This document shows positions 17,083 to 26,069 of a stretch of 64,000 nucleotides of DNA, in pieces (the stretch's first letter is position 1; every line of letters begins with the position of its first letter). The position numbers and the translations under genes were made by a program. The notes beneath the pieces are model-generated. The model saw nothing but the letters and a program-made list of their open reading frames with translations. It did no database searches and had not been told where the DNA came from. The stretch comes from Pantoea vagans (GTDB lineage Bacteria; Pseudomonadota; Gammaproteobacteria; Enterobacterales; Enterobacteriaceae): assembly GCF_004792415.1 (NCBI RefSeq), contig NZ_CP038854.1, positions 372,001 to 436,000 on the forward strand, written 5' to 3'.

Positions 17083-17712
17083 TTAGTTGCGGCTGAAGAC
17101 CAGTTTCAATCCTGCCAGCGCAAAGCAACAGGCTAACAGCGCATCCAGCCCGCGACGAATGCGGCGGTAAAAAGCGCTCATTACAGCTGTCGAGAACAGC
17201 AAAGCATAGCCACCGAACACAACCATACAGATCGCCGCACAGCCGCAGATGATCATCGGTAACGTCGAGGCGACCGCATCCGGTTTAAGGGCAAATGACA
17301 TAATCGCCACCCAGGTCAGAATCGCCTTGGGGTTGCCGATATGCATCAGAATACCCTGGCGGAACAGGCTGCCATAAGCGACCCGGGTATCGCTGGTTTT
17401 AAATTCACCGGCTTCCGTACGGCGTAACGCAGATTTACCGGCTTTGAACGCCAGCCAGAGCAGATATATTCCGCCGCCAATTTTTAACGCAATCAGCAGT
17501 TGAGCAAAGGTTGTCAGCACGGTCAGCACACCGCAGGCTGCCAGCAGCGCCCAGATCATTGAACCACTCACGACACCCGCAGCCAGCGCCAGCGCGGCAC
17601 CTCTGCCCTTTTTCATCGCTGTCCCCATTATCGCCATATTGCTCGGTCCGGGGCTGGCCGTAGCGACAAAATAGGTCGTGAAGATCAGGATTAACTCGTG
17701 TGACAGCGCCAT
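17083..17712 (-). CDS. LysE/RhtB-family amino-acid exporter
   Basis: A 209-residue inner-membrane protein with about six hydrophobic segments. Family marks: the N-terminal TYFVATASPGPSNMAIM with the conserved GPS/GPN turn, GVVSGSMIWALLAACGV, GIYLLWLAFKAGKSALRR, and HIGNPKAILTWVAIM. These proteins export amino acids or homoserine lactone-like compounds. Single gene; its upstream region faces the vestigial operator at 17946. Confidence 0.92.
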   Translation of the reverse strand: MALSHELILIFTTYFVATASPGPSNMAIMGTAMKKGRGAALALAAGVVSGSMIWALLAACGVLTVLTTFAQLLIALKIGGGIYLLWLAFKAGKSALRRTEAGEFKTSDTRVAYGSLFRQGILMHIGNPKAILTWVAIMSFALKPDAVASTLPMIICGCAAICMVVFGGYALLFSTAVMSAFYRRIRRGLDALLACCFALAGLKLVFSRN

Positions 17713-17945
17713 ATTTTTCTCTGCGATGCGGGGTTATCAATATGTTATATCCGCTGGCAAAGAAATTTACTATTCATTCACATATTGCAGGCTTTACGGA
17801 TGCGGCTTAATAAGAACCGGCAGGCAGCAGGTACGGCGGCGATGGGCTGTGCTTACAGAGTGACAGATGCGCGTTAATCGCTATTCAGACGTCGCTTCCC
17901 GCGCAAGCTGGAGCAGCATCGCTCTGCCTGACATCACTCACGATC

Positions 17946-17971
17946 TGTGACCCCATCACATAATGGTCACA
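17946..17971. promoter_or_regulatory. Orphan copy of the TetR operator
   Basis: TGTGACC (17946-17952), 12 bases, GGTCACA (17965-17971). The half-sites and spacing equal the operator in front of pump 1. The neighbouring bases (GATCTGTGAC before, TGGTCAC and then TGTCAATCA after) match the intergenic region between the channel gene and tetR at 31780-31820. A minus-strand TTGACA (17975-17980) is kept, but no good -10 remains and no channel gene follows. The rest of 17713-18272 holds no gene. Confidence 0.7.
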
Positions 17972-18200
17972 TCCTGTCAATCAGAGTCACCGATGTTAAG
18001 GGGATAAATTATACCGATACCGATCTCAGGAGCATGCACAAATGCACTGTGCCTGCCGACTCAAAGATGTAAGGCGTCCAGGAACCGCTCTCTTTGCCCT
18101 CATCCCCTGATATCACCCACTATTCAGCTGCCATAATCCTTTTTAACGACCCCTGCGCGGTAACATGCCTTTATCTGTTCATAACGAAAATTCAGCCATT

Positions 18201-18226
18201 TGTGACCATTGACTTATTTGGTCACA
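18201..18226 (+). promoter_or_regulatory. Operator/promoter of RND pump 1
   Basis: TGTGACC (18201-18207), 12 bases, GGTCACA (18220-18226), with a -35-like TTGACT inside the spacer and GAGAAT 17 bases further as a weak -10. The pump 1 adaptor starts 46 bases downstream. The same arrangement precedes pump 2, so a TetR bound here should block transcription. Confidence 0.78.
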
Positions 18227-18272
18227 GGAATGAGAATGCGCAAACTATCCTGTTACCGCTTTAAGGGAACTC

Positions 18273-19382
18273 ATGCTCAGGCTTAAATCCGCCACCCTTG
18301 CTGTTTACGTGTTGCCGCTGGCCCTGGTGGCCTGCGGTGAACCTTCCACCCGCGACGATCCCCGTACCCAGGCTCCTCTGGTGCGGACTGCAACCGTGGT
18401 AAGCGCGAGAGATCGAACCCACGCCTTTACCGGCGTTGTGGTCGCCCGGATTCAAAGCGATCTCAGTTTTAGAGTACAGGGCAAAATCCTTGAACGTCTG
18501 GTGGATACCGGTCAGACGGTTAAACGCGGTCAGCCGCTGATGCGTCTGGATCCGATTGACCTGACACTGCAGTCTCAGGCTCAGCAACAGGTTGTGGAGG
18601 CAGCACGGGCACGGGCTAAGCAAGCGACGCAGGATGAAGCACGCTATCGCGGCCTTGTCGCGACGGGTGCCGTGTCGGCATCAGCCTACGACCAGATAAA
18701 AGCCGCCGCCGATACGGCCAGAGCCGATCTCAAAGCCGCACAGGCCCAGGCCAGCGTGGCGCAGAATGCAACCGGTTATGCGGTGCTGCTGGCCGACGCT
18801 GATGGCGTTGTCGTGGATACGCTGGCAGAACCGGGTCAGGTGGTGAGTGCCGGACAGGCCGTTATCCGCCTCGCCAGAGCCGGTCAGCGCGAGGCCATTG
18901 TGCAATTACCGGAGACGCTCAGGCCTGCGCCGGACAGCGATGCTCAGGCTACGCTCTACGGCTCCGGCGATAAACAGGTGCCCGCCAGGCTGCGCCTGCT
19001 ATCCGATGCCGCAGATCCGGTGACGCGAACCTTTGAAGCGAGATATGTCCTGGAGGGCGCGCTGGCTAATGCACCGCTCGGCTCGACCGTCACGCTTAAC
19101 ATCGCGGAAAACGCCAGCAAAGCTTCGGTCATGAACGTGCCCTTAGCCGCGCTCTACGATCCGGGGAAAGGGCCGGGCGTCTGGGGCATTTCAGGTCAGC
19201 CCGCAACCGTCTCATGGCGACCGGTGCAGGTGATCAACCTTGGGGATGACAATGCCGGCGTTGTCGGAAACCTCAAGCCAGGTGAGCAGGTCGTTGCGCT
19301 TGGCGCACACCTGCTTCATGAGGGTGAAAAAGTGCGCACGTCGCCGCAAGGCAACGAGCGCAGCGCGGGGAGTCATCCATGA
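18273..19382 (+). CDS. RND efflux periplasmic adaptor lipoprotein (pump 1)
   Basis: A 369-residue membrane-fusion protein of the HlyD/AcrA type. The signal ends in the lipobox LALVACG, so the mature Cys is probably lipidated and anchored in the inner membrane. FRVQGKILERLVDTGQTVKRGQPLMRLD is the first lipoyl half and LLADADGVVVDTLAEPGQVVSAGQAVIRL the second, with an Ala/Gln-rich alpha-hairpin between them. Its TGA overlaps the pump ATG by 4 bases. It closely resembles the adaptor at 32536. There is no channel gene nearby. Confidence 0.95.
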   Translation: MLRLKSATLAVYVLPLALVACGEPSTRDDPRTQAPLVRTATVVSARDRTHAFTGVVVARIQSDLSFRVQGKILERLVDTGQTVKRGQPLMRLDPIDLTLQSQAQQQVVEAARARAKQATQDEARYRGLVATGAVSASAYDQIKAAADTARADLKAAQAQASVAQNATGYAVLLADADGVVVDTLAEPGQVVSAGQAVIRLARAGQREAIVQLPETLRPAPDSDAQATLYGSGDKQVPARLRLLSDAADPVTRTFEARYVLEGALANAPLGSTVTLNIAENASKASVMNVPLAALYDPGKGPGVWGISGQPATVSWRPVQVINLGDDNAGVVGNLKPGEQVVALGAHLLHEGEKVRTSPQGNERSAGSHP

Positions 19383-22300
19383 GCAAGGAACGTTTTAATC
19401 TCTCGGCGCTGGCTGTGCGCGAGCGCTCGGTTACCCTCTTCCTGATCATTCTGATTACTGTCGCCGGTATCCTGTCGTTCTTCGAACTTGGGCGAGCGGA
19501 AGACCCGCCTTTTACCGTCAAGCAGATGACCCTTATCACGGCCTGGCCGGGTGCTACAGCGCAGGAGATGCAGGATCAGGTTGCTGAGCCGCTGGAGAAG
19601 CGGCTGCAGGAGCTTAAGTGGTACGACCGCAGTGAGACCTATACCCGTCCGGGGCTGGCGTTTACCATGCTGTCACTGCAGGACAGCACGCCGCCTTCAC
19701 AGGTACAGGAAGAGTTCTATCAGGCACGCAAGAAAGTCGGTGATGAAGCCAGCAGCCTGCCTGCGGGCGTTATCGGACCGATGGTTAACGACGAGTTCTC
19801 TGATGTGACTTTTGCCTTATTTGCGCTTAAGGCCAAAGGGGAGCCGCAGCGTCTGCTGGCAAGGGATGCTGAATCCCTGCGCCAGCAGCTTCTGCATGTG
19901 CCCGGCGTTAAAAAGGTCAACATTATTGGTGAGCAGAGTGAGCGAATTTTTATCTCGTTCTCACATGACAGGCTGGCCACGCTCGGCATTTCCCCTCAGG
20001 ATATCTTTTCTGCCCTGAACAGTCAGAACGTGCTGACCCCTGCCGGTTCGATAGATGCCAGCGGCCCCCAGATCTTTATCCGTCTTGATGGCGCCTTCGA
20101 CACCCTGGAAAAGATTCGCCAGACGCCTGTCGTGGCCGGGGGCAGAACGCTGCGCCTTGCAGATGTCGCGACTGTTGAGCGAGGCTATGAAGATCCGGCG
20201 ACCTTTATCGTGCGTAATCAGGGCGAACCGGCGCTGTTGTTAGGCGTCGTTATGCGTGATGGCTGGAATGGTCTTGATCTCGGTAAGGCACTGGACGAGG
20301 AAACGACCAGAATTAATGACGGCATGCCGCTGGGTATGACGCTGACGAAGGTCACCGATCAGGCTATCAATATCAGTTCAGCCGTAGACGAATTCATGAT
20401 CAAGTTTTTTGTCGCCCTGCTGGTGGTCATGGTGGTCTGCTTCGTCAGTATGGGCTGGCGGGTGGGTGTGGTGGTCGCCGCAGCCGTGCCACTGACGCTG
20501 GCTATTGTGTTTGTTGTGATGGAGGCGTCCGGCAAGAATTTCGATCGCATCACGCTGGGTTCGCTGATCCTTGCCCTGGGTTTGCTGGTCGATGACGCCA
20601 TCATCGCGATTGAAATGATGGTGGTCAAAATGGAAGAAGGTTATGACCGCATCAAAGCTTCTGCCTATGCCTGGAGTCATACGGCGGCACCGATGCTGGC
20701 GGGTACGCTGGTTACCGCTGTGGGCTTTATGCCCAACGGTTTCGCACAGTCTACCGCCGGTGAGTACACCAGCAACATGTTCTGGATTGTCGGTATCGCC
20801 CTGATCGCCTCGTGGATAGTCGCGGTGGTCTTTACGCCTTATCTTGGCGTGAAAATGCTGCCGGAGATCAAAACGGTGGCGGGAGGACATACCGCGATTT
20901 ATAACACCCGCCATTACAACCGCTTCCGTTATATTCTGGGCCGCGTCATCGCAGGCAAATGGCTGGTAGCCGGTTCGGTAGTTGCCCTTTTTACGCTTGC
21001 CGTGCTCGGCATGGGGATAGTTAACGCACAATTTTTCCCCACCTCTGACCGCCCGGAAGTGCTGGTTGAAGTCCAGATGCCTTATGGCACCGCTATTGAG
21101 GAGACCAGCAACGCGACGGCAAAAATCGAAGCCTGGCTGCAGAAGCAGCCGGAAGCAAAAATCGTCACATCGTATATCGGACAAGGGTCACCGCGTTTTT
21201 ATCTGGCCATGGCTCCCGAGCTGCCCGACCCCTCGTTTGCGAAAATTGTTGTGCTGACGGACAGCCAGGAAGCGCGCGAAGCACTTAAGCAGCGGTTACG
21301 CGAAGCGGCGGCTGATGGACTTGCAGCAGAGGCGCGCATCCGCGTGACTCAACTGGTCTTTGGTCCCTACTCGCCCTATCCGGTGGCATATCGCATCATG
21401 GGGCCGGATGCCGACACGTTGCGCACCATCGCAGCCGACGTAGAGGCAGTGCTACAGGCCAGTCCGCTGATGAGAACAGTTAATACGGATTGGGGTCCAA
21501 AGGTGCCGACGCTGCATTTCACGCTTAATCAGGATCGTCTGCAGGCCGTGGGGCTGACATCGAATGCGGTGGCAGAGCAGCTTCAGTTCCTGCTCTCTGG
21601 CGTTCCGATTACCTCAGTGCGTGAAGATATCCGCTCCGTGCAGGTGATGGGACGCGCAGCGGGTAACATCCGCCTCGATCCAGCCAGAATAGCGGGCTTT
21701 ACCTTAGTCGGTTCCCTAGGTCAGCGTATTCCGCTCTCTCAGATAGGCGACGTAGACGTACGCATGGAAGATCCGATTCTGCGTCGCCGCGATCGCACCC
21801 CGACGCTGACGGTGCGCGGTGATATTGCTGAGCATCTGCAGCCGCCGGATGTCTCAAAGCAGATGCTCAACGCGTTGCAGCCCATCATCGATTCACTGCC
21901 AGCGGGCTACCGCATTGAACAGGCGGGCTCGATTGAAGAATCTGGTAAAGCGACCAAAGCAATGGCCCCGCTGTTCCCGATTATGATCGCCATGACGCTG
22001 CTGATTATCATTCTGCAGGTACGTTCGATGTCGGCGATGGTGATGGTCTTTCTGACGTCGCCTCTGGGACTGATTGGTGTGGTGCCGACGCTACTTCTCT
22101 TTAACCAGCCGTTTGGCATCAATGCACTGGTTGGACTGATAGCGCTGTCGGGCATCCTGATGCGTAACACGCTCATCCTGATAGGCCAGATTCACCATAA
22201 TGAACATGAAGGACTCTCGCCTTTTGATGCGGTGGTGGAAGCAACGGTACAACGTGCGCGTCCGGTGCTGCTGACGGCAATGGCTGCCATTCTGGCCTTC

Positions 22301-22465
22301 ATTCCGCTGACGCACTCCGTATTCTGGGGAACGCTGGCCTATACCCTGATTGGCGGTACGTTAGGCGGTACCCTGATTACGCTGGTATTCCTGCCAGCGA
22401 TGTACGCGATCTGGTTCAGAATCCGCCCGGATCACCCCCGCTCCGCTGACGAAACTCTGAGCTGA
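19379..22465 (+). CDS. RND efflux inner-membrane transporter (pump 1)
   Basis: A 1028-residue proton-driven exporter of the AcrB superfamily. The N-terminal FNLSALAVRERSVTLFLIILITVAGI is TM1. The TM4 proton-relay pair is visible in LALGLLVDDAIIAIEMMVVKMEEG, and the C-terminal half repeats the fold (FPIMIAMTLLIIILQVRSM..., GLIALSGILMRNTLILIGQI). It is of normal length, with periplasmic porter and docking loops in both halves. Substrates cannot be read. The protein is very similar to the one at 33644 along its whole length. It probably borrows an outer-membrane channel, for example the lipoprotein at 30299. Confidence 0.96.
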   Translation: MSKERFNLSALAVRERSVTLFLIILITVAGILSFFELGRAEDPPFTVKQMTLITAWPGATAQEMQDQVAEPLEKRLQELKWYDRSETYTRPGLAFTMLSLQDSTPPSQVQEEFYQARKKVGDEASSLPAGVIGPMVNDEFSDVTFALFALKAKGEPQRLLARDAESLRQQLLHVPGVKKVNIIGEQSERIFISFSHDRLATLGISPQDIFSALNSQNVLTPAGSIDASGPQIFIRLDGAFDTLEKIRQTPVVAGGRTLRLADVATVERGYEDPATFIVRNQGEPALLLGVVMRDGWNGLDLGKALDEETTRINDGMPLGMTLTKVTDQAINISSAVDEFMIKFFVALLVVMVVCFVSMGWRVGVVVAAAVPLTLAIVFVVMEASGKNFDRITLGSLILALGLLVDDAIIAIEMMVVKMEEGYDRIKASAYAWSHTAAPMLAGTLVTAVGFMPNGFAQSTAGEYTSNMFWIVGIALIASWIVAVVFTPYLGVKMLPEIKTVAGGHTAIYNTRHYNRFRYILGRVIAGKWLVAGSVVALFTLAVLGMGIVNAQFFPTSDRPEVLVEVQMPYGTAIEETSNATAKIEAWLQKQPEAKIVTSYIGQGSPRFYLAMAPELPDPSFAKIVVLTDSQEAREALKQRLREAAADGLAAEARIRVTQLVFGPYSPYPVAYRIMGPDADTLRTIAADVEAVLQASPLMRTVNTDWGPKVPTLHFTLNQDRLQAVGLTSNAVAEQLQFLLSGVPITSVREDIRSVQVMGRAAGNIRLDPARIAGFTLVGSLGQRIPLSQIGDVDVRMEDPILRRRDRTPTLTVRGDIAEHLQPPDVSKQMLNALQPIIDSLPAGYRIEQAGSIEESGKATKAMAPLFPIMIAMTLLIIILQVRSMSAMVMVFLTSPLGLIGVVPTLLLFNQPFGINALVGLIALSGILMRNTLILIGQIHHNEHEGLSPFDAVVEATVQRARPVLLTAMAAILAFIPLTHSVFWGTLAYTLIGGTLGGTLITLVFLPAMYAIWFRIRPDHPRSADETLS

Positions 22466-22635
22466 ACGTAATCCGCAACGGGCGTGATCGCTGACCAGGT
22501 GATTCACGCCCGACAACATAGCGGATTATGTTACTGAGGTTTCATAACAGGGAATCTGAACGTGATTTAAGAGGAGTGGAATGAAGAGCCTGCAGAGATG
22601 GATAGCGGGACAGATAAAACAAAAGTAAGGGCAGT

Positions 22636-22670
22636 TCAGTCCGGCTTTCAGGCATCTGAAGCCGGACTGA
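22636..22670 (-). terminator. Terminator between pump 1 and mesD
   Basis: TCAGTCCGGCTTTCAG and CTGAAGCCGGACTGA form a long near-perfect stem with a 4-base loop. On the minus strand it is followed by a T-rich CTTACTTTTGTTTTA. It ends mesXD transcription and may also stop pump 1. A second stem, GGGCGTGA (22480-22487) with TCACGCCC (22504-22511), follows the pump 1 stop without a T-run. Confidence 0.75.
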
Positions 22671-22687
22671 GGATGCTCAGGAAAAGA

Positions 22688-23719
22688 TTATTTTCCCAGA
22701 ATTTCTCTGCGGACAATCTCGGCACCCGCACTCAACGCATGCAGTTTGCCATTGGCAACCTGACGCGGCAGAGGAATCATGCCGCAGTTGGTTGAAGGAT
22801 AGAGATTTTCAGCATCCACGAACTGCAGTGCTTTGCGCAGCGTGTTTGCGACTGCTTCCGGCGTCTCAATCTCATGAGTAGCCACGTCGATAGCACCGAC
22901 CATGACTTTTTTACCGCGAATCAGCTCGATCAGATCCATCGGCACGCGCGAGTTCTGGCACTCCAGTGAAACGATGTCGATAGCCGAACGCTGCAGTTTC
23001 GGGAAGACCTCTTCGTACTGACGCCACTCTGTTCCCAGCGTTTTCTTCCAGTCGGTATTCGCTTTAATGCCGTAGCCGTAGCAGATGTGAACGGCGGTTT
23101 CACACTTCAGCCCTTCGATAGCTCGCTCTAACGCGGCGATACCCCAGTCATTCACTTCATCAAAGAAGACGTTAAAGGCTGGTTCGTCGAACTGAATAAT
23201 ATCAACGCCCGCGGCTTCTAACTCTTTCGCTTCCTGGTTGAGGATTTTTGCAAATTCCCAGGCCAGCTTTTCACGACTTTTATAATGATTGTCATAGAGG
23301 GTGTCGATCATCGTCATCGGACCCGGCAACGCCCATTTAATAGGACGATCGGTCAGCTTGCGCAGGATTTTTGCATCTTCAACAAACACCGGCTTCTGAC
23401 GTGAGACTTCACCCACCACGGTCGGCACGCTGGCGTCATAACGATTACGGATGCGGACCACTTCACGCTTCTCAAAATCCACGCCGCTGAGGTGTTCAAT
23501 AAACGTCGTCACAAAGTGCTGACGGGTCTGCTCACCATCACTGACGATATCAATGCCGGCACGAACCTGGTCGTCCAGACAGAGACGCAGTGCATCTCTT
23601 TTACCGTCAACTAACTCTTCATCCTGCAGTTTCCAGGGTGACCAGAGCACCTCTGGCTGCGCGATCCAGGACGGTTTAGGCAGGCTGCCCGCAGTGGATG
23701 TCGGTAATAAAGTTTTCAT
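22688..23719 (-). CDS. mesD: Core-type cobalamin-independent methionine synthase, MesD-like
   Basis: A 343-residue protein matching the C-terminal catalytic half of MetE. The zinc/homocysteine site is present: VHICYGYG (HxC), DEPAF, and the distal Cys in YPSTNCGMIPL. It lacks the N-terminal MetE domain that helps bind methyltetrahydrofolate polyglutamate. The adjacent DUF1852 gene is the partner known for the MesD family, described in Acinetobacter as a folate-independent methionine synthase needing MesX. I therefore read it as MesD rather than a generic MetE fragment. It starts 27 bp after mesX, behind AAAAGG. The methyl donor is not known from sequence. Confidence 0.85.
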   Translation of the reverse strand: MKTLLPTSTAGSLPKPSWIAQPEVLWSPWKLQDEELVDGKRDALRLCLDDQVRAGIDIVSDGEQTRQHFVTTFIEHLSGVDFEKREVVRIRNRYDASVPTVVGEVSRQKPVFVEDAKILRKLTDRPIKWALPGPMTMIDTLYDNHYKSREKLAWEFAKILNQEAKELEAAGVDIIQFDEPAFNVFFDEVNDWGIAALERAIEGLKCETAVHICYGYGIKANTDWKKTLGTEWRQYEEVFPKLQRSAIDIVSLECQNSRVPMDLIELIRGKKVMVGAIDVATHEIETPEAVANTLRKALQFVDAENLYPSTNCGMIPLPRQVANGKLHALSAGAEIVRREILGK

Positions 23720-23746
23720 AGCAGGTGACCTTTTGTTTTTAATTAA

Positions 23747-24727
23747 TCAAAGAACGGATTCAGCAGACCATTGTGCGAGAAGTGTCTGATTCGGCTTGAT
23801 GAAATGCGCCTCAGTAAACTTACCCTGCTCAACGGCCAGACGGCTGCGCTCTTCGCGATCGTAAACGATGCGGGTTAATGAATAATCCTGATGCTGCAGC
23901 GTTGGCTGATAGCACTGTCCGGCTGCAGAATTCGCGTTGTAGATTTCCGGGCGATAGATTTTCTGGAACGTTTCCATGGTGCTGATTGTGCTGATCAGCT
24001 CAAGATTGGTGTAATCGCTGAGCAGGTCACCGTGGAAGTAGAAGGCCAGCGGCGCAACACTGCCCTGCGGCATAAAGAAACGCACTTTCAGGCCCATTTT
24101 TCCAAAATAAAAATCAGTCAGCGAAGGCGCATCCTGCTGGTATTCGATGCCCAGCACCGGATGCACATTACCGGTGCGCACATAGGTATTTTTGCTCGAC
24201 ACACTCAGGCAGATGACCGGAGACTTATTGAAGTTTTCTTTATAGGCCGCTGAGTTGACGAAGCTTTTAAAAATGTTGCCATGCAGCTGGCCGAAATCAT
24301 CCGGCAGACTGAATTCAGTCTGGCCTTTATTGTGCTCTGTCAGCACCACGCTGAAATCATAATCACGCACATAGGAGGAGAAGTTATTGCCGACAATCCC
24401 CTCGAAACGTTCACCGGTTTTGTGATCGACAATATGGGTCTTCAGAATCTCAATCGCCGGGAACGATTCGTCGTTGCTGCCTGGACGAAGATTCAGCTCA
24501 GCAGAAATAATCTCAAGTTCGACAGCGTAACGATCGCTTTTTGGGTTGTCCCAGTGCGCCAGCGCGTTGAACCGGTTGTCGATCATCGCCAGCGCGTTAT
24601 GCAGGTTTTCCTGGCGTTTTTCGCCACGCGCCAGATTCGCGAAGTTAGTCGTCGCCCGCGTATTTTTCGAAGGGTTATAGTTTTCGTCGAAACGAATGCG
24701 CTTGAGGGTAAAGGCTAAGTTGTTCAT
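23747..24727 (-). CDS. mesX: DUF1852 protein, MesX-like partner of MesD
   Basis: A 326-residue protein beginning MNNLAFTLKRIRFDENYNPS and ending NQTLLAQWSAESVL, recognisable as DUF1852. It has no signal peptide or membrane segment. Family members are almost always next to a short MetE-like gene and are required for its activity; the biochemical role of MesX (possibly an oxygen-dependent step) is not settled. First gene of the two-gene operon. Upstream at 24886-24898 is a sequence fitting the MetR consensus, consistent with control by homocysteine status. Confidence 0.85.
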   Translation of the reverse strand: MNNLAFTLKRIRFDENYNPSKNTRATTNFANLARGEKRQENLHNALAMIDNRFNALAHWDNPKSDRYAVELEIISAELNLRPGSNDESFPAIEILKTHIVDHKTGERFEGIVGNNFSSYVRDYDFSVVLTEHNKGQTEFSLPDDFGQLHGNIFKSFVNSAAYKENFNKSPVICLSVSSKNTYVRTGNVHPVLGIEYQQDAPSLTDFYFGKMGLKVRFFMPQGSVAPLAFYFHGDLLSDYTNLELISTISTMETFQKIYRPEIYNANSAAGQCYQPTLQHQDYSLTRIVYDREERSRLAVEQGKFTEAHFIKPNQTLLAQWSAESVL

Positions 24728-25185
24728 CGCTATCGGGTATCCTGGTCGCTGATATGATTTGTTGCTTCAGGGTTATGCAGCTTTGCTATCCCTTAACACG
24801 CAGTCATATGACTCAAAGTTATTAACAATTCTTACTTTATGCCTCAACATCCGGTTGAAAAAAAGTGATTAAATTTCAACGAACATGAAGGAAATTCATG
24901 TTGAGGCGGGAAAGTGGGGGATTTTTCATGCGGCCAGCGTGCCTTTAACCATCTGACATTAAATCAGAATGTTTAAAGGCGCACCGGAAGTAAATTATTT
25001 TAATAAATATCAATGATTTAATATCACCCCATCACAGCGGCGGGCCGTTTGAGGGTTAAGTACTCAGACACGCCAGACATCATTTTATTCACCTTTGCGG
25101 AAATTAATCGATTCCAGCCTGCAGAAAATTGCTGCTCAGGGCGTGCACGGCCCTGACATGGAATCACCTGTGCCCTTCACGTCGG
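24728..25185. other. Long intergenic region with methionine-type regulatory repeats
   Basis: No gene seen. It holds the mesX promoter region, the repeat block at 24841-24907, and sequence downstream of the iclR gene including a small stem (CAGGGC/GCCCTG near 25137-25155) without a T-run. Confidence 0.5.
24841..24907. promoter_or_regulatory. MetR-like box within nested inverted repeats
   Basis: TGAAGGAAATTCA (24886-24898) fits the MetR consensus TGAA-N5-TTCA with the central A/T, and the palindrome extends to AACATGAA/TTCATGTT (24882-24902). A second pair, GTTGAAA (24854-24860) and TTTCAAC (24874-24880), lies beside it, and an outer pair GCCTCAACAT (24841-24850) and ATGTTGAGGC (24898-24907) encloses everything. 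All arms are exact. It lies about 115-180 bp upstream of mesX. Confidence 0.68.
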
Positions 25186-25896
25186 CTAAATCTTGTAAAA
25201 ATTATCGCATGTCACTTTATGCGCGCCAGATTTAACCGAAAGTCGGTTGGCCGCTTCTTTCATCAGTTTCCCCAGTCCGCTTTCACACTTCGCCTGCGTC
25301 AGACGTGACGATGGCCCGGTCAGTGCCAGCGCAGCGAGCAGCCTGTCGCCTTCTCCAAACACCGGTACGGAAAATGCCGCAATGTGCGGATCGCGCATCC
25401 CGGAGGTAAACAGCGGTAGTTCAGGTACAGTCTCAAACAGGGGTTCGTTCTTTCCCCAGTAGCGAAGCACCTGTCCGATGGCAGAGTTATCCAGCGGCAG
25501 AAAGGTGCCGGGCAGGCGCGTTTCACGCAGTCCTTCAGAAGGCTCAGCTCTGAACAGACAGAGCCGCTGATCGTTTTCTATCACATACCATGAGGCGCTT
25601 TCGCCCGTCGCGGTCGCCAGAGCGTGAAGCTCAGGCTGAACAATGCTGGCCAGATGAAAGGATTGTTCATAGAGCTTGCCCAGATAGAGCAGCCTCGGCC
25701 CCAGGGTATAGACGCCATTGTCGCGGCGAATCACATAATTCATGCGCTCAAGTGAGTTCATCAGGCGATAGACCGTCGTTTTGTGGTAACCCGACAGCTG
25801 CGCCAGCGCGGTAAGCGTCAGCGACTCCTCGCCAGGTTTGAAACAATCCAGCAGCGCCAGCGCTTTTTCTACGGCAATTACGCCTTCATTCCCCAT
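25186..25896 (-). CDS. IclR-family transcriptional regulator
   Basis: A 236-residue regulator with an N-terminal winged helix (EKALALLDCFKPGEESLTLTALAQLSGYHKTTVYRLMNSLERMNYVIRR) and a C-terminal GAF-like effector domain (LYLGKLYEQSFHLASIVQPELHALA). The late GDRLLAALALTGPSSRLT block is also characteristic. It is divergent from an aldolase/dehydrogenase operon, which it most likely controls in response to a hydroxy- or oxo-acid. Inverted repeats lie in the shared intergenic region. Confidence 0.93.
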   Translation of the reverse strand: MGNEGVIAVEKALALLDCFKPGEESLTLTALAQLSGYHKTTVYRLMNSLERMNYVIRRDNGVYTLGPRLLYLGKLYEQSFHLASIVQPELHALATATGESASWYVIENDQRLCLFRAEPSEGLRETRLPGTFLPLDNSAIGQVLRYWGKNEPLFETVPELPLFTSGMRDPHIAAFSVPVFGEGDRLLAALALTGPSSRLTQAKCESGLGKLMKEAANRLSVKSGAHKVTCDNFYKI

Positions 25897-25939
25897 TGGT
25901 ACGTCCTCCTGTATGCGACGGCAGGCAGTTTACCGCGCA

Positions 25940-26043
25940 ATTTGTGATTCACATCGTATTTACATCACAAATGAGTGCTTAACACTGGTGTGATGCGAAT
26001 TAACATCGATATAGTAGTTTTATATTGTACAACTAAGTTGTAC
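25940..26043. promoter_or_regulatory. Two inverted repeats in the iclR / aldolase intergenic region
   Basis: ATTTGTGAT (25940-25948) with ATCACAAAT (25964-25972) is nearer iclR. GTACAACT-A-AGTTGTAC (26027-26043) is a perfect 17-bp palindrome 26 bases before the aldolase start. Either could be the IclR-type operator; the second is placed to block the aldolase promoter. Confidence 0.65.
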
Positions 26044-26069
26044 CTGGTAAAACGAAAGAGGAATAATCT

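Noticed and set aside
20378..21184. 268-codon frame antisense to the RND pump
   Set aside because: His/Asp/Arg-rich translation typical of an antisense shadow of membrane-protein codons.
25941..25955. CRP site near iclR
   Set aside because: TGTGATTCACATC lacks the 6-base spacing of TGTGA-N6-TCACA; the larger inverted repeat ATTTGTGAT/ATCACAAAT explains it better.
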